DNA of 64,000 bases from Cytophagales bacterium (GTDB lineage: Bacteria; Bacteroidota; Bacteroidia; Cytophagales; Bernardetiaceae), in the NCBI GenBank assembly GCA_013299045.1, contig JAAFJX010000006.1:117505-181504 (forward strand). The letters run 5' to 3'. The translations under genes and the position numbers were made by a program. The stretch's first letter is position 1, and each line of letters starts with the position of its first letter. Shown in pieces: positions 26,527 through 36,436 of the stretch. The notes beneath the pieces are model-generated. The model saw only the letters and a list, made by a program, of their open reading frames with translations. It did not search any database and was not told the DNA's origin.

Positions 26527-27822
26527 TCACAATTTTTCAGCCAATAACTTACCCTTTTTGATACAGTCTGAAACAGAAGGGCCGCCATGCCAGTTCGCAC
26601 AAACCAACAAACCCTTGCTAGTAAGTAGATTAACAGCATTTTCTACATCATTCATCACTGCCGTATATTGCGGAATAGCCTCTGGCCAAAAAGTATGATG
26701 TTGATAAACTGGCTCTAGCTTAGCCTTGTAGTGGTGAGTTAGTTCAGCTAAAACCCTCTTTTTAACCTCTGGTGCGCTCAAATGCCCATATTCGGCCTGC
26801 TGCATACCCCCTACAAAAGATGTAAAAAGCCACTGGGCCGGCGCAGAAGACTTTGGAAAAACAGCGCTCGTCCAAATAGTTCCTGAAGAAAACAAACCCT
26901 CGTTGGCAGGGTGCAGCACGCCAAAACCTTTAGGCAAAGCAGAAAAAGCCGTTTTTTCAAAGCTCGTATGCACAACGTGCATTTGCGCATAAGTGATGCG
27001 TTTCAGGATAGATGCTACATCGGCAAGTTCACTTTTAGGCAATATCTCCGCTATTTGTTTTGCGGGTGCTGCCAATATAAGCGTTTCTGCTGTATACTCT
27101 TGTGTTGGTGTATGCACACACCAGGCACCCTGCTGCCCGCTGATACGTGTAACAGGCGAGTTATAAACTACCTCAAGGGTTTGTGCAATGGTTTGGGGCA
27201 GTTGCTGCATACCTTTAGCAAAATTCAGAGAGGTCTTTCTGGTCAGTGCATGGCTTTTAACCAAACCACGAATGACAGAACCGTGTTCTGCTTCCATTTG
27301 CAATAGGCTAGGAAAGGTGTATTTTAGCAAAAGCTCGTCAGGATTGCCCGCATAAATACCACCCACAAAGGGTTTTACGGCGTACTCAAGCACTTCCCGA
27401 TTAAAACGTCTCAGAAAAAATGCACTAATTGTTTCGTTCTCAATTTTTTCTGCTTTTCGGAAAGGCTCTTTGGCGAGAAGAAGTTTGGTACTCAAAGAGA
27501 AAAAGTTATTTTTGAGTAAATCCATCGGATTGGACGGCAGCCCGCGGATTTGTCCATTTTTATAAATAAAACGCGATTTGCTGACTTCTGAGGCGTGTTC
27601 TAAGTCTGCATCGAGACCCAATTCTCTTAGCCAAGCGAGGAGGTCTGCATCTGCCAAAATAGAATTTGGTCCCAACTCCAAACGCAAATTTTGTTGTTGC
27701 AAGGTCTGTAATAAACCGCCAGCCTGCTGCGAAGCCTCTAAAACAAGTACCTTTTTGCCTTTCTGCTTTAGATGCCATGCTGCTGTGAGTCCGCTTATAC
27801 CCGCACCAATAACAATTATCAT
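26527..27822 (-). CDS. hemG: Protoporphyrinogen oxidase (HemG/HemY type)
   Basis: The 431-residue flavoenzyme oxidises protoporphyrinogen IX to protoporphyrin IX (or coproporphyrinogen in the coproporphyrin pathway) near the end of haem synthesis. It begins with the Rossmann FAD motif VIGAGISGLTAAWHL and EASQQAGGLLQT. Later family motifs are GPNSILAD, FVGGIYAGNP and, near the C-terminus, LLVCANWHGGPSVSDCI. The length fits the oxygen-dependent HemY-type family. The gene lies 18 bases downstream of the PBP1A gene on the same strand, so both probably share one transcript, an arrangement with no obvious functional link. Confidence 0.93.
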   Translation of the reverse strand: MIIVIGAGISGLTAAWHLKQKGKKVLVLEASQQAGGLLQTLQQQNLRLELGPNSILADADLLAWLRELGLDADLEHASEVSKSRFIYKNGQIRGLPSNPMDLLKNNFFSLSTKLLLAKEPFRKAEKIENETISAFFLRRFNREVLEYAVKPFVGGIYAGNPDELLLKYTFPSLLQMEAEHGSVIRGLVKSHALTRKTSLNFAKGMQQLPQTIAQTLEVVYNSPVTRISGQQGAWCVHTPTQEYTAETLILAAPAKQIAEILPKSELADVASILKRITYAQMHVVHTSFEKTAFSALPKGFGVLHPANEGLFSSGTIWTSAVFPKSSAPAQWLFTSFVGGMQQAEYGHLSAPEVKKRVLAELTHHYKAKLEPVYQHHTFWPEAIPQYTAVMNDVENAVNLLTSKGLLVCANWHGGPSVSDCIKKGKLLAEKL

Positions 27823-27840
27823 TTATATTTGAGTTTTGTG

Positions 27841-30180
27841 CTAGTCTATTCCTCCAATTATGTTCATGCTATCAAGTGCTGCACTATCAACTTTAGGGTA
27901 GTAGGTAGGACATACGTAAGGTTTTTTGATTTCTACATTGCATGCCCTAAAAGGCCCTTTAGTTATACCGAGTGAGGCATCTTCATAAATTTTTTCCATA
28001 AAAAGGCCAAAAATAGGCAGAGCAGCCTTAGAGCCTTCGCCCAAATCAGAGGTTCGGAAGTGTATGCTATTATCGTCGCCACCTACCCATACGCCCGTAA
28101 CAAGGTCTTTGGTTACTCCCATAAACCATGCGTCGGCGTGATTTGAGGATGTGCCTGTTTTGCCGCCTATGTCGTTGTTATTACCCATAAGCCTATAAGA
28201 ATACAAACGTCCTGAAGTACCCATAGGCTCTTGTATGCTGCCTTTTAGCATATATAGCATGAGCCAAGCAGATTCTTCTGAAAGGGCTTTTTTGCGCTTA
28301 GGGTTAAAGCGCTTAATGACTTTTCCGTCGCGGTTGGTAATGTGTGTAATGAAGGTAGGCTCTGTCCAAAAGCCTTCATTGACAAAACTAGAATAAGCGC
28401 CCACCATTTCGTGCAGCGTTACCTCACTAGAACCCAGACCAATGGAAGGCACAATAGCCAACTTGCTCGTAATGCCCATTTTCTGGGCATATTTAGCGAC
28501 TGTCTCCCAGCCTATCAACTCCGTAAGCCGAGCGGTTACTGTATTGATGGAGCGCCCCATCGCATGGCGCAAGGTCATATTCATTCCTGTAAAGTTCCAA
28601 TCGGCATTGTGCGGGTTCCAAACTTTATTTTCGCCGTTTTCTACGTAACGTATGGTGGTGTAAGCGTCTTGAATGCGGCTACAAGGCGTATAACCCATGG
28701 AGTCTATGGCAGCTGCATAAACAAAAGGCTTGAAGGTAGAGCCAGGCTGCCTTCGGGACTGTTTGACATGGTCATACTTAAAAAATTTATGCTCTATGCC
28801 ACCCACCCAGGCTTTGATATGCCCAGTGTGTGGGTCCATACTCATTACACTGGCCTGCATAAAGTGCTTGTAGTACTTCAGCGAGTCCATAGGGCTAAGA
28901 ATAGTGTCGCGCTCACCCACCCAGGAAAACACTTTCATAGGGCGCGGCGTGTTCAGAATTATTGCAATAGAATCGGGCGTTTTTTTATAGCGTTGTTTTA
29001 GATATTTGTAATAAGCCGTTTTTTTGATGTTGTTTTCCAAATAGTTGGGTAGTTCTTGTCCTTTGCTATCTCGCCAAGGGTTTTGACCTCGCCAATGCGC
29101 AAAAAATTTCTTTTGAAGTGGCCTCATGTGTTCACGCATGGCATCTTCGGCGTGCTGCTGTATACGAGAATCTATGGTTGTATAAATCCGAAGGCCGTCT
29201 GAATACAAATCTAAATTGTTTTCTTTGCACCATTTGCGCAAATAACTTGTCATGGCGCTGGTATAATAAGTGCCGGTGGCTTCAATGGTAGGTTCTTCGT
29301 AAATATTGAGCTTAATGGGCAGCGCTACATAACGATTGTACTCTGCATTAGTCAGAAAGCTATACTTGTTCATTTGACTCAGCACTTCATTGCGCCTTTT
29401 TAGCGCATTTTTAGGTTTTCTTATGGGATTATAGAGGCTTGTGGCCTTTAGTACGCCCACCAAAAGAGCAGCATCTTCCAAGCTCAAACTGTCAGGCGAG
29501 GCGCTGAAAAAGAATTTGGCTGCCGTTTTAACACCCGCCGTGTTGTTACCAAACTCTACGGTGTTAAAGTACATGGTAATTATCTCTTCTTTGGTGTAAG
29601 AGCGCTCCAAGTTAATTGCCGTAATCCATTCTTTAGTCTTATAGATAAGCATTTTGAAGCCAGGTATATCGGCCAAAAGCCCCTGAGAGGCAGAATCTCT
29701 GGTATTGAAGAGGTTTTTAGCAAGCTGTTGTGTAATCGTGCTTCCTCCTCTGTTTTTCCCTCTAAGAATATACCAAGGAATCGATACAAGGGCTTTTAAA
29801 TCTACGCCCGCATGGTCATAGAAACGAATATCCTCGGTAGCTACTAAGGCGTTTATGAGGTGTGGTGAAAGTTTTTCGTAGGTGGTGGGGGCATGGTTTT
29901 CTCGGTAGTAACGGCCAATAAGGACGCTATCTGATGTATAAAGCTCAGAAGCCAGCGGTACTTTGGGGTTCTCTAAAACGGTGATGGAAGGAATTGAACC
30001 GAATAGGTATAAAAAATTATACTCTACTGCTTTGAAATAGATAAAAAAAGCGATAAAAAAAGATACGAAAAAACACCACAACAATTTGACTGCTCTCAAA
30101 TAGGTCATGGTTGTAAAAAATAACTTTATGCGCTCTCTTAATTTGGGCTTAATAGGGTTGTCTGCTGATTCTGTACGCAC
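27841..30180 (-). CDS. Penicillin-binding protein 1A (GT51 plus transpeptidase)
   Basis: This 779-residue class A penicillin-binding protein polymerises and cross-links peptidoglycan. A single N-terminal membrane helix lies at about 30-50. The GT51 glycosyltransferase domain has the catalytic ATEDIRFYDHAGVD (Glu near residue 113), and GGSTITQQLAKNLF follows. The transpeptidase domain has SRRQPGSTFKPF (Ser near 478), the SIN motif in GRSINTV and GGKTGTSS (KTG near 675). Two in-frame methionines are possible starts (residues 1 and 25); both keep the membrane helix. A promoter lies about 80 bases upstream of the first. hemG follows closely on the same strand. Confidence 0.96.
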   Translation of the reverse strand: MRTESADNPIKPKLRERIKLFFTTMTYLRAVKLLWCFFVSFFIAFFIYFKAVEYNFLYLFGSIPSITVLENPKVPLASELYTSDSVLIGRYYRENHAPTTYEKLSPHLINALVATEDIRFYDHAGVDLKALVSIPWYILRGKNRGGSTITQQLAKNLFNTRDSASQGLLADIPGFKMLIYKTKEWITAINLERSYTKEEIITMYFNTVEFGNNTAGVKTAAKFFFSASPDSLSLEDAALLVGVLKATSLYNPIRKPKNALKRRNEVLSQMNKYSFLTNAEYNRYVALPIKLNIYEEPTIEATGTYYTSAMTSYLRKWCKENNLDLYSDGLRIYTTIDSRIQQHAEDAMREHMRPLQKKFFAHWRGQNPWRDSKGQELPNYLENNIKKTAYYKYLKQRYKKTPDSIAIILNTPRPMKVFSWVGERDTILSPMDSLKYYKHFMQASVMSMDPHTGHIKAWVGGIEHKFFKYDHVKQSRRQPGSTFKPFVYAAAIDSMGYTPCSRIQDAYTTIRYVENGENKVWNPHNADWNFTGMNMTLRHAMGRSINTVTARLTELIGWETVAKYAQKMGITSKLAIVPSIGLGSSEVTLHEMVGAYSSFVNEGFWTEPTFITHITNRDGKVIKRFNPKRKKALSEESAWLMLYMLKGSIQEPMGTSGRLYSYRLMGNNNDIGGKTGTSSNHADAWFMGVTKDLVTGVWVGGDDNSIHFRTSDLGEGSKAALPIFGLFMEKIYEDASLGITKGPFRACNVEIKKPYVCPTYYPKVDSAALDSMNIIGGID

Positions 30181-30262
30181 ACTAGTCCTGTATTTTGAGA
30201 ATCGTGTTTATTTGTGTCAAGTATTTTCAAAGCCAATAAGTGGCCTAGATTATTTATGTGTG

Positions 30263-30292
30263 CAAAAATACAATATTTTTCGCATTATCAAA
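30263..30292 (-). promoter_or_regulatory. Probable promoter of the PBP1A-hemG unit
   Basis: On the minus strand TTTG (30289-30292) and TATTTTTG (30263-30270) are 18 bases apart, close to the Bacteroidota consensus. The gap is one base short of the usual range, so confidence is moderate. Confidence 0.5.
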
Positions 30293-30508
30293 GTTTTTTT
30301 AGATAAAACCTATAAAAAATGCCTAAAGAAGCAAGTTTGGGCAGCGCTGTGTTTGAGGCGCATTCAACTGGCCTGGCAACTCTTTTTTTAACTTTTTTTG
30401 TAGATTTTTCGCAAAAGCATGGCGCGTTTTTTGTTGAAACATCTTTCCAATAGGCTCGTTAAAGAGATATAAACACACACTTTTGTCATTCTATTGCTAA
30501 CTAAAACA

Positions 30509-30877
30509 ATGAACTACTATCTAATTGTTGGCCTGGTAGCGCTGGCGGGTCTGCTCGCTCTTAGCTTCCCTGCCTATTATTACTTCAATCCTAAAAGTGT
30601 ACCGACTTGTTTCTCTGTTGCCAACTATCACAGCGCGGTGGCCTATATGAAATGGAAAAAAAACACTTCCAAAATAGGCAAGGTATTAGTCAATGATTAT
30701 GAAGTGCGTCTTGAGGATAATGAACATATTGTATTTCTCAAAAAAGAATGGCCTGTTTTTAAGGTAAGTGAGCATGGTATAATGCTCCTACCTATTTATC
30801 AGACAAAAAGGCTTAGAAAACGCTGTGAGACTTCTTTTTGCAGTTTGGTCAAGTTTGCTAAGAATAGAGGTTATTAA
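30509..30877 (+). CDS. Hypothetical membrane-anchored protein
   Basis: The 122-residue product starts with a membrane helix (MNYYLIVGLVALAGLLAL) and has a soluble part with no recognised motif; it includes FKVSEHGIMLLPIYQTKRLRK and a few Cys near the end. I chose the ATG at 30509; a TTG at 30494 would add five residues. No conserved family is recognised. It lies between the divergent PBP1A promoter region and a DUF1573 gene, and its transcript may include the latter. Confidence 0.6.
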   Translation: MNYYLIVGLVALAGLLALSFPAYYYFNPKSVPTCFSVANYHSAVAYMKWKKNTSKIGKVLVNDYEVRLEDNEHIVFLKKEWPVFKVSEHGIMLLPIYQTKRLRKRCETSFCSLVKFAKNRGY

Positions 30878-30921
30878 AAGCACAAGTAACTTTGTATATT
30901 TCAATTAAAAACCCACTCACT

Positions 30922-31332
30922 ATGAGCAATTTAATAAAAAAAGCATTTCTACTAAAACTGGTTTTCATGACAAGCGCTTTGATAGTTAGCGTGATACCCG
31001 CTCATGCACAAGAGTATGCCGAAATCAGTTTTACGGAAGTTAGCCACGATTTTGGCTCGGTACGCGAAGGCCGTATTGTAGAAAAAATATTTACATACAC
31101 GAACACAGGCAATACACCCTTGCTGCTGAGCGGGGTGCGCACTACCTGCGGTTGCACGGCGCTAGAGTGGCCTAAAACACCGTTGAAGCCTAATGCAACC
31201 GCGCAGATTAAAGTGAGTTTTGATACCAAAGGCAAAATTGGTAAGCAGAATAAGTCTGTTACTGTTCTTTCCAATGGTCTGACTCCTTCTGTTCGCCTTG
31301 CGCTTATGGGTATGGTGCTGCCTGATGAGTAA
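30922..31332 (+). CDS. DUF1573 secreted protein
   Basis: The 136-residue protein has a signal peptide ending IPAHAQ and a single DUF1573 domain of immunoglobulin-like (ASPM/HYDIN-related) fold: FTEVSHDFGSVREG, FTYTNTGNTPLLLSGVRTTC and TCGCTALEWPKTPLKP, with the CGC pair typical of the family. It is predicted to act in the periplasm or at the cell surface; its partner is unknown. A TAACTTTG box at 30887-30894 lies about 27 bases before the ATG at 30922, so the earlier TTG start at 30892, which lies inside that box, is unlikely. Confidence 0.88.
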   Translation: MSNLIKKAFLLKLVFMTSALIVSVIPAHAQEYAEISFTEVSHDFGSVREGRIVEKIFTYTNTGNTPLLLSGVRTTCGCTALEWPKTPLKPNATAQIKVSFDTKGKIGKQNKSVTVLSNGLTPSVRLALMGMVLPDE

Positions 31333-31458
31333 AGACTTTCAAGATACTTCACAAAACAAGCTGCTGTTTTATAACAAATTATTCAAAAAAAGCATAACTT
31401 TGGGAGTTAAATGTAAGCCATACCGTGGTCTTGCTTTCACTTTGTGTCCAAATAATTC

Positions 31459-34400
31459 TTGAACGCCGAAAACAGCAACATAGAACCCACTTCAAACGCA
31501 GTATCTGCGCCTCAAAAAGCAACTCCTGGTAAATTTAAAAAAGCGATACAGTTCGTTTTGAACGTTTTGCATTTTAAATTTGTGGTGGTGCTCAGGGTGT
31601 CTATTGTCTTATGCTGCTTGGCTTTTTTCTTGCTTAGCAATCTTTTTCAGAGTTTCTTGGCGCATCAGGCTACCCAGTATCTGAATGACAGAGGTCAGTT
31701 CAAATACAAGATTGAATATCTAGGTTTGGACTTAGACGGTAACTTGCAGCTCGGCAATGTGGAGGTGCGCGACCGCAAAGGCCGCCAGATGATTGTGGCC
31801 AAATCCTTAAATGCTGACCTAGATTTTACAGCTTTATTGATTGGAAAAGGACTCAAACTCAAAAAAATTGTTCTGGGCGAGGGCGGGCTGAATATGGTAG
31901 CCGAAAAAGATTCAAAGAAGTTTAATATCAATGAATTGACTAGCGACCTCTATAAAGCACTTGGCTACAAACCGCCCAAAAGTACCAAGCGATTTTATTA
32001 TCAAATTCCACAAATAGAGCTAAGAAACGCATTTTATAGTTATCATGACCCCAGCCGCGACTCGCTGCCGAAAGAAATGTTTGATTATTCGCATTTCAGG
32101 CTAGACAGTCTCTACGGCGTTATCACGAATTTGGAGCTCATGACAGACACCGTGCAGTTCCAGATGGATAAAGTAAGAACATTAGACCCCCAGAGTCAGT
32201 TTAAAATTGATTATTTGAGCGGTTTTTTTAGGTATTGCAACAAGAGCATGGCTTTGGGGAATTTTCTGCTCCGAACACCCAAAAGTATATTGCGGGACTC
32301 TGTTATTTTTTTGTATGATAGCCCCAAAGCCTTTTCCAACTTTAATAAGAACGTACAAATTGTGGCATTTTTAGATTCCTCGGTTGTTGAGTCCAAAGAG
32401 CTAATTTGTTTTGCGCCAAGCCTCAAACAATACGACGAGCGTATTCTTATTAGCGCGCAGGTCAATGGGACAGTAGAAAAACTAAACATTACAAAGGCTA
32501 GAATCAAACTAAAGGATACGGAGATGGCCGTCCGAGAGGTACGTCTGGAAGGTCTGCCCGATATTAAGAATACCAATATTGCGCTGAAGGTAGAAAATGC
32601 TGCCCTCAAGTTTGAAGACCTCAAAGACTATATGCCCGAAAGCATTTTGCCTTACCTCACACGGCTCGGTAATATTACTTTTGACGGTGAGTTTGGTGGC
32701 AAACTGGACAATTTTAAAACCAAAGGTAACTTTAATACCAACCTGGGCGTGTTGCAGGCCGACGGCAGCCTAGACGTAAAAAAGCAGATTTATGATGGTT
32801 TTGTGGCAGCCCTGGATTTTGACTTTTCTAAGCTCTTGCAAAACCCATTGGTAGGCAAAGCGTCTTTCAATGGGCAGATTAAAGGACAGGGGTTTTCTGC
32901 CGAAACAGCGGATTTTGCCTTGGATATGGTCATTGACCATGCTAAAATACAGCAATATGACTATCAGAATGGTATTATAAAAGGCAACTTTAAGAACAAG
33001 GCCTTTAACGGTACTACAGAAATCCACGACCCGAACCTGAACTTTGTAGCACAGGTGGAAGCCGATTTGAAAGATACTTTTTTTATTGTAAACGCTGAAC
33101 TCGCGCACCTTAACCTCAAAGGCTTGGGCTTTGTGCAGACTGAATTTACAGCCCAATCTACCATTAACGCACAGTTTAGTGGCTTAGACCCTGACCATCT
33201 GCTTGGTTTTGCGCAACTCAAAAATAGCCGTTTTCAGGTATTAGACAAACAATTTGACTTTGAGGACATTACTCTTTCGGCCAAAAATGAAACGCATATC
33301 CGCAACCTCCTGCTCCAAACCGACTACCTTGATGCGGGTATGACCGGAAATTTTTTGCTCAAAACGCTCATGGCCGACGCGCTTGATATGTGGGCAGAAC
33401 TAGACCAACATCTTCGCTACGACTCTCTCAAAATTAAACGTTTTTTCCAAGACTCTACACGCCTCGCCTATAAGGCCGACACCTCCTATATGCTGAGCTA
33501 TTTTATCGCTTTGAAGAATACCGACCCACTATTGCAGGCTTTTTTGCCTTACAGCCATATAGACCCTAACACACGGATTGTTGGTGAATGGCAGCGAAGC
33601 CAAGGCCTAGACTTTTCGCTAAACTGCAATATGGACACGCTCAATCTCCAAGACGAGTACTTCTTTCTGGGCAACAGCCTGAACTTGAAGGTGAGCCGCC
33701 AAGAAAGCCGAAGCCCCTCCAAATCTAGCTTGAGGTTTTTTAGCAACCAACAACTTTTAAGTACTTATTTGAACGCCCAACTACTCAAATTAAACCTTGA
33801 TTGGACTACACCAAGCGCCACTTTTAGCACTTACATCAAACACGCTGACTCAGATGATTATTTTTCTATGGGTGGCGAATATACATTTATGCAGGATTCT
33901 GCCGCGCTCAAGGTGGTTAAGCCTACACTGCGCTTGATAGGTGATAACTGGAAGAGTGAACAAAGCGTTTTGGTGGGCATTAAAGGCAAAAATTTGCACT
34001 TTCAGAGACCCATACAGTTTAATAGCCGAAAACAAGGACTCACTATTAAGGGGCACGTTTCAACCCACAACGACAAAAAATTAGACGTTGAGGTCAATAA
34101 CTTGAATATGAAATTTCTGAGCCGATTTATGGGTATGGAGGTTCGTGGCTTAACTGATGCAGTTGTTCAACTGAGCGGCATCTACGACACCCTGCACATG
34201 GACGGCCAACTCAAAGTAGAGAGTTTTGAACTAGATAGCGGACTCATAGGCGATATAACGGCATTTGTGGATTGGAACAATGCCCGTCAGGAACTTCGTA
34301 TTAACTCCAATTTGCTGCGCGATAAAATCCCGGTTCTGCTTACCACTGGCTTTATAAAACCGCAAGGAGAGGATAACTTAGGCTTGAATATTCGTTTTGA

Positions 34401-36078
34401 TAGTACTAAATTAGATTTGGTGCAGCCTTTTGTGCGAGGCATTGTATCCGAAATGCAAGGCAAACTGGTGGGCGATGTCAAAATACGCGGCGCTTTTACC
34501 AAGCCTATTATTACAGGACAAGCTAACATTAGGCGTGGTGGCTTTAAGGTGGATTATTTGAACACCAAATATTTCTTAGAAGATAAAATTCTATTCCGAG
34601 AAGGCTTTATAGGAGTCAAGCGTGTGCAGATATTTGACGAAAAAGGGCGAATGGGCTATCTGGACGGTGGGGCCTACTACGATGACGGTTTTGAACATTT
34701 GTTGCTTGACGTAAAGGGCGACATGACCAAAATGAAAGTACTAGGGACGAGCCGCGAAAGTAAACAACCTTTTTACGGCGATGCCTATGCCACGGGCAAT
34801 TTTAGAGTCAGTGGCTCACTGCAAGATATTTTGATTGAAGTGCGGGCACGGAGCGAATATGGCACACACGTCGTCTTGCCTCTTGATACCTACGAAAGTG
34901 TAGAACAACAGGCATTTATAGACTATTTGCCACCGCCCGACACCACCCAAAAAACCGAAGCCTCCCCCCGCGATAAGCTCGTTTTGAAAGAAAAAGCAAG
35001 CACCAAGCTCCGTATGAAGTTTGACCTTGAAGTAACACCAGACACCTACGCCGAAATCATTTTTGACCAAAAAGCTGGCGATATTATCCGTGGTAATGGC
35101 GAAGGAAAACTCAATATGGAAATAGACACAAAAGGCAACTTTACAATGTTTGGTGATGTAAAAATTACCAAAGGGGCATATAATTTTACGTTTCTGAACG
35201 TCATTGACAAAGAGTTCGGGGTTATGCCTGGTAGCCATATTACTTGGAATGGCGACCCATTTGGCGCAATCCTTGACATTCAGGCCACTTATACGCAGGC
35301 TGCCTCTCTTATGCCTATTATCACAAATGCAGATTCCTCTATTTTTAATATTCCCGCCATACGCCGCCGCTATCCAATACGTGTAGATATGTTGTTGAAA
35401 GGTGCGCTCCTGAAGCCTGATATTGGCTTTGATATTGATGTTTTGGAGTTTCCTAGCGTGGTTACAGACCCCAACACAGGTGCTACTATTTCCTTGCAGT
35501 CTTATGTGTCCTCCTTTGAAAACCGCTTGCAAACAGATGTACAAGAACTTAATAGGCAGGTTTTTAGCCTGATAGCGCTCAAAAAACTGGCTGACCAGAA
35601 CACCTTCCAGGGCATTAATGCGGGTGGTAGTGTGAGCGAACTACTAACTAACCAACTCAGCAACTGGATGTCGCAGGTGGACGAAAACCTTGAATTTGAT
35701 TTGGATTTGAATGGCTTGAATGCAGATGCTCTACGCGCTATCCAGCTGAGGTTGTCCTATTCTTTCATGGAAGGGCGCATGCGCATAACCCGCGAAGGGT
35801 CTTTCACAGACCCACAAAACAACGTCAATGCGGCCAGCGTACTCGGTGACTGGACACTAGAGTATCTCGTTACGCCAAACGGTAAGTTGCGCGTGAAGGC
35901 TTTTCATAAAAATAACGTCTCTAACTTTAATGCAGCTTTGCGCGGTAACACCTCGGCCGGAGCCAGTATGCTTTACAGCATCAATTTTGAGCACGTTCGC
36001 GACCTGTTCCGCATTAAAAAACGTCGCAAATCTCAAACCATCATTGATAACGAGATTATTGTACCCGATACTCCCTAA
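31459..36078 (+). CDS. tamB: TamB-like inter-membrane lipid-transport/assembly protein
   Basis: This 1,539-residue protein has one N-terminal membrane helix (about 41-62) and a very long repetitive beta-helical body with AsmA-like strands, for example GNLQLGNVEVRDRKGRQM near residue 95. It ends in the TamB C-terminal domain (about 1150-1510), with GQANIRRGGFKVDYLNTKY and IRGNGEGKLNMEID. TamB-type proteins bridge inner and outer membranes and move phospholipids or help outer-membrane assembly. The start must be the TTG at 31459: an in-frame TAA lies two codons upstream and no ATG or GTG occurs before the membrane helix. A -7 box TAACTTTG lies at 31395-31402. tamA is not adjacent. Confidence 0.92.
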   Translation: MNAENSNIEPTSNAVSAPQKATPGKFKKAIQFVLNVLHFKFVVVLRVSIVLCCLAFFLLSNLFQSFLAHQATQYLNDRGQFKYKIEYLGLDLDGNLQLGNVEVRDRKGRQMIVAKSLNADLDFTALLIGKGLKLKKIVLGEGGLNMVAEKDSKKFNINELTSDLYKALGYKPPKSTKRFYYQIPQIELRNAFYSYHDPSRDSLPKEMFDYSHFRLDSLYGVITNLELMTDTVQFQMDKVRTLDPQSQFKIDYLSGFFRYCNKSMALGNFLLRTPKSILRDSVIFLYDSPKAFSNFNKNVQIVAFLDSSVVESKELICFAPSLKQYDERILISAQVNGTVEKLNITKARIKLKDTEMAVREVRLEGLPDIKNTNIALKVENAALKFEDLKDYMPESILPYLTRLGNITFDGEFGGKLDNFKTKGNFNTNLGVLQADGSLDVKKQIYDGFVAALDFDFSKLLQNPLVGKASFNGQIKGQGFSAETADFALDMVIDHAKIQQYDYQNGIIKGNFKNKAFNGTTEIHDPNLNFVAQVEADLKDTFFIVNAELAHLNLKGLGFVQTEFTAQSTINAQFSGLDPDHLLGFAQLKNSRFQVLDKQFDFEDITLSAKNETHIRNLLLQTDYLDAGMTGNFLLKTLMADALDMWAELDQHLRYDSLKIKRFFQDSTRLAYKADTSYMLSYFIALKNTDPLLQAFLPYSHIDPNTRIVGEWQRSQGLDFSLNCNMDTLNLQDEYFFLGNSLNLKVSRQESRSPSKSSLRFFSNQQLLSTYLNAQLLKLNLDWTTPSATFSTYIKHADSDDYFSMGGEYTFMQDSAALKVVKPTLRLIGDNWKSEQSVLVGIKGKNLHFQRPIQFNSRKQGLTIKGHVSTHNDKKLDVEVNNLNMKFLSRFMGMEVRGLTDAVVQLSGIYDTLHMDGQLKVESFELDSGLIGDITAFVDWNNARQELRINSNLLRDKIPVLLTTGFIKPQGEDNLGLNIRFDSTKLDLVQPFVRGIVSEMQGKLVGDVKIRGAFTKPIITGQANIRRGGFKVDYLNTKYFLEDKILFREGFIGVKRVQIFDEKGRMGYLDGGAYYDDGFEHLLLDVKGDMTKMKVLGTSRESKQPFYGDAYATGNFRVSGSLQDILIEVRARSEYGTHVVLPLDTYESVEQQAFIDYLPPPDTTQKTEASPRDKLVLKEKASTKLRMKFDLEVTPDTYAEIIFDQKAGDIIRGNGEGKLNMEIDTKGNFTMFGDVKITKGAYNFTFLNVIDKEFGVMPGSHITWNGDPFGAILDIQATYTQAASLMPIITNADSSIFNIPAIRRRYPIRVDMLLKGALLKPDIGFDIDVLEFPSVVTDPNTGATISLQSYVSSFENRLQTDVQELNRQVFSLIALKKLADQNTFQGINAGGSVSELLTNQLSNWMSQVDENLEFDLDLNGLNADALRAIQLRLSYSFMEGRMRITREGSFTDPQNNVNAASVLGDWTLEYLVTPNGKLRVKAFHKNNVSNFNAALRGNTSAGASMLYSINFEHVRDLFRIKKRRKSQTIIDNEIIVPDTP

Positions 36079-36436
36079 TACATTTGCCTCAGCAGCCTAT
36101 ATTTTTTGGAGCAAGTAAACTTATTGTACACGAAATAGGAGTCGTAACTCAAAAATTGTTTAAGCCAGCGCACTGGAAGATAAGGTTGTTATATATTTGA
36201 TTGTCAGTTTTTTAATCTAGTATTTTGGATAAGAAAGTCATGTAAGCAATGCGAATATAGCCCAAAAAAATTTGAGAATTAGCATCTGTTAATCAAACAA
36301 AATGATTTAACTTTGCACTTTGCTTTTATGCTCACAGAACTTCGGGAATAAAAAAAGGCGCTGCTGCTAGTTTTTTAGCATATATTCCAAAGTTCGCGCC
36401 AGTGAGATAACCGAAAATATCCTCAAAATCTGTTCT
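36079..36436. other. AT-rich intergenic region with a -7 box
   Basis: About 360 bases. TAACTTTG at 36308-36315 could be the -7 box of the PASTA operon promoter, giving a leader of about 115 bases. No good TTTG lies at the expected distance. Nothing else is visible. Confidence 0.35.

Noticed and set aside
28342..29001. 219-residue plus-strand frame
   Set aside because: Antisense shadow of the PBP1A gene, which has full catalytic motifs on the minus strand.
34816..35544. 242-residue minus-strand frame
   Set aside because: Antisense shadow of the TamB-like gene; no recognisable domain.
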